A stretch of 7,824 nucleotides of DNA, from the NCBI GenBank assembly GCA_025927935.1, contig JAICKM010000308.1, forward strand, positions 1-7,824. Direction: 5' to 3'. The notes under the pieces are model-generated. The model made no database searches. It was not told where the DNA came from and saw nothing but the letters and a program-made list of their open reading frames with translations. Both the position numbers and the translations under genes were made by a program. Each line of letters begins with the position of its first letter. Positions within the stretch are counted from its first letter, which is position 1. Source of the stretch: Chloroflexia bacterium (GTDB lineage: Bacteria; Chloroflexota; Chloroflexia; QHBQ01; JADMIH01). Shown piece by piece: positions 6,199 through 7,824 of this stretch.

Positions 6199-6846
6199 AT
6201 GCGTCGAGGGCTGACGACAACGGGGTTGCTGCTCATTTGGACGGTATTGGCGCTATACCCCAACCCGACGATGCTGGGGCGCGCCATCACGCAAAGCTGG
6301 ACTCCGGTGGTCGACGCCGCTGCCGTGCGCGACCTGGCCGCTACCCTGCCCGACGATCCGCACCAGATCGAGGCGGCAGTGCTGGGCAGCATTGTGCCTT
6401 ACGGCGTGCCCTGGGAGACCTATGGCGTGCCCTGGTACTTCCCCACCCCGGCGGAAGTGCTGGCAACAGGACGCGGCGATTGTCAGGGCCGCGCGGTCGT
6501 CTTTGCCAGCCTGCTCAAGGCCAAGGGCATCCCCTTCACCCTGGAAGCTTCGTTCGATCATATCTGGGTTGACTACCCCGGCAAGAACCCCAACGCCATG
6601 GAAAACTCGCAGGTGAGCATCGCCCAGAAAGCGCCCGATGAGTCCTACGGCTTCCATCTGCCCGCCGACTGGAACCTGCAGCAAAGCTGGGAGATCGAGC
6701 GCGCCTATTTTCTCGATCCCGCGCCAGGCTGGCGGTGGGCCGTGCTGGGGTTGGGCTGGGTGCTGATTCTGGCGCGCCGCCGCCTGCTTGCCCGCCTCAC
6801 CCGGCGGCCCGCAGCCGCCGTCGCTCATGCCGATTACCTTCCGTAA
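6199..6846 (+). CDS. Membrane-anchored transglutaminase-like protein
   Basis: The product has 215 residues. A hydrophobic segment at about 8-20 is a signal anchor and a second at about 178-192 is followed by a basic stretch (ARRRLLARLTRR), so the middle is probably extracytoplasmic and both ends cytoplasmic. The middle shows the transglutaminase-like core: catalytic C95 in GRGDCQGRAVVFASLLKAKG, then H121 and D125 in DHIWVDYPG, matching a Cys-His-Asp triad in the expected order. Members of this superfamily act as cysteine proteases, amidases or cross-linking enzymes, or are inactive; the substrate here cannot be predicted. YGVPW occurs twice, at 68-72 and 75-79. The ATG at 6199 has GAGG five bases upstream and lies downstream of a clear promoter. 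The stop overlaps the next gene's start by 20 bases, which implies translational coupling with the permease. Calling it an active enzyme is less sure than the fold. Confidence 0.78.
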   Translation: MRRGLTTTGLLLIWTVLALYPNPTMLGRAITQSWTPVVDAAAVRDLAATLPDDPHQIEAAVLGSIVPYGVPWETYGVPWYFPTPAEVLATGRGDCQGRAVVFASLLKAKGIPFTLEASFDHIWVDYPGKNPNAMENSQVSIAQKAPDESYGFHLPADWNLQQSWEIERAYFLDPAPGWRWAVLGLGWVLILARRRLLARLTRRPAAAVAHADYLP

Positions 6847-7824
6847 AGTCTTTCGGGACCTCAGCAAACGGCGCCTGCGTTCGCTCCTGACGGTGATCGG
6901 CATCATCGTCGGCGTGGCCGGCATCGTCTCGATCATCACGACGGCCAAGAACCTGACCGCCGCGCAGAGCCAGGCGTACAACAACAGTTCGCAGCAAGAC
7001 CAGAGCTGGGGCGCCATCGGGGTCACCCCGGCGGTGATCGCCGCCGTGCTGCAATACCCCAACGTGGCCGCCGCCGAGCGCCGCGCCGACTACTTCACCA
7101 AGTGGTCGCCCGGCGATGCCTGGCGCGACATCTATTTCCTGGGCCTGGAAGACTTCACCAACCAGCAGGTCAACAAAATCGACCTGGTCGCCGGGCAATG
7201 GCCGGAGCGCGGCGAGGTTGTCTTCGAGCGGTCGATCCGCGATGTGGTGCCGCTGCAAATCGGCGACACGATCCAGTATCGCGCGGGACCGGACGGCGCG
7301 GTGCGTCGAGCAGTGGTCAGCGGATTCGCCAAGTCGCCCACCTACCCCGCGGCCAGCATCATCGGCACCGCCGTGGCCTATGCGCCCGCGGGCGATGTGC
7401 GGCGCATGTACGGCGGCACCGACGACAGCCAGATCATCATCCGGCTGAAGGATTTCGCGTTGCGCGATACCACGCGCGCGGAGCTGGAGCGGCTCTACGC
7501 GCGGCATAATCTGGATTACGGCGGCTTCCGCCAGCGCGACCCCAACAACTATCCCGGCAAGCAGGCGCTCGACGCGCTCATCCTGCTGATGGGCATCTTC
7601 TCGCTGGTCGGTCTGCTGATCAGCGGCTTCCTGGTCGCCAACACCCTGGCCGCCGTGATCGGCGAGCAGATGGCCGAGATCGGGGCGATGAAAGCCGTGG
7701 GCGCCACAAGCGGGCGCATCCTGCGCATCTACCTGACCGCGGGGCTGCTCTACGGCCTGATTGGCAGCGCCGTCGGGCTGGTTCTCGGCGTGGCCGGCGC
7801 CTATGCGCTAATCAGTTATCTCGG
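6827..7824 (+). CDS. MacB/FtsX-type ABC transporter permease, partial at its 3' end
   Basis: This frame is open from the ATG at 6827 to the right edge, giving 332 residues plus two bases. The order is that of MacB-type permeases: a short basic N-terminus (KRRLRS), a first membrane span at about 19-40 (LLTVIGIIVGVAGIVSIITT), an extracytoplasmic domain of about 205 residues, a second span at about 247-275, and a third from about 301 that reaches the edge. Between spans two and three lies GEQMAEIGAMKAVGATSGRI (279-298), the FtsX-domain segment that normally contacts the ATPase. A fourth span is expected beyond the window. MacB-type systems are mechanotransmitters or lipoprotein/peptide exporters that need a separate ATP-binding protein; none is upstream, so it would have to lie downstream. 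The start overlaps the transglutaminase-like gene by 20 bases and has no clear ribosome site, fitting coupled translation. Confidence 0.9.
   Translation, partial: MPITFRKVFRDLSKRRLRSLLTVIGIIVGVAGIVSIITTAKNLTAAQSQAYNNSSQQDQSWGAIGVTPAVIAAVLQYPNVAAAERRADYFTKWSPGDAWRDIYFLGLEDFTNQQVNKIDLVAGQWPERGEVVFERSIRDVVPLQIGDTIQYRAGPDGAVRRAVVSGFAKSPTYPAASIIGTAVAYAPAGDVRRMYGGTDDSQIIIRLKDFALRDTTRAELERLYARHNLDYGGFRQRDPNNYPGKQALDALILLMGIFSLVGLLISGFLVANTLAAVIGEQMAEIGAMKAVGATSGRILRIYLTAGLLYGLIGSAVGLVLGVAGAYALISYL

Noticed and set aside
6253..7062. Minus-strand open frame (269 codons) opposite the transglutaminase-like gene and the start of the permease
   Set aside because: It has no domain or ribosome site, and it is antisense to two genes with clear motifs and a promoter.

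Overview
The window is GC-rich DNA (roughly two thirds G+C by eye) that is densely coded on both strands. The neighbourhood suggests a member of the Chloroflexota: a Pro/Thr-linked lipoprotein, beta-propeller proteins, a MacB-type permease, and two intergenic palindromes that resemble repeats I recall from such genomes. This assignment is inference; no rRNA or other marker gene is present.

Left half, minus strand (1-4182). A promoter near 4180 reads leftwards into a lipoprotein with a gluzincin (HExxH) protease-like domain. Close behind it lies a gene for a five-span membrane protein with a C-terminal NHL-type beta-propeller. A perfect 9-bp hairpin follows, then a small HIT-family gene. A second extended -10 promoter near 835 drives an Asp-box (BNR/sialidase-like) propeller protein that runs off the left edge. 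The lipoprotein and NHL genes are only 23 bases apart and probably form one operon at the cell surface. The HIT gene may belong to the same unit if the hairpin is leaky.

Centre (4084-4665). A 582-base divergent intergenic region holds the lipoprotein promoter, a 68-base inverted repeat that is a recognisable dispersed element, and a doubtful short ORF. No convincing gene is present.

Right half, plus strand (4666-7824). A GT-B glycosyltransferase of the GT1/macrolide type is followed by a strong stem-loop terminator. A consensus-like sigma-70 promoter (TTGACT-18-TATAAT) then starts a new unit: a small membrane-anchored transglutaminase-like protein whose 3' end overlaps by 20 bases the start of a MacB/FtsX-type ABC transporter permease. 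The permease is cut by the right edge. The overlap implies translational coupling, so the two products may work together at the membrane.

I found no tRNA, rRNA, CRISPR array, transposase, phage gene or recognisable defence system. The least ordinary points are the transglutaminase-like/permease pair, the protease-lipoprotein/NHL pair, the altered donor-site motif of the glycosyltransferase, and the palindromic repeat.
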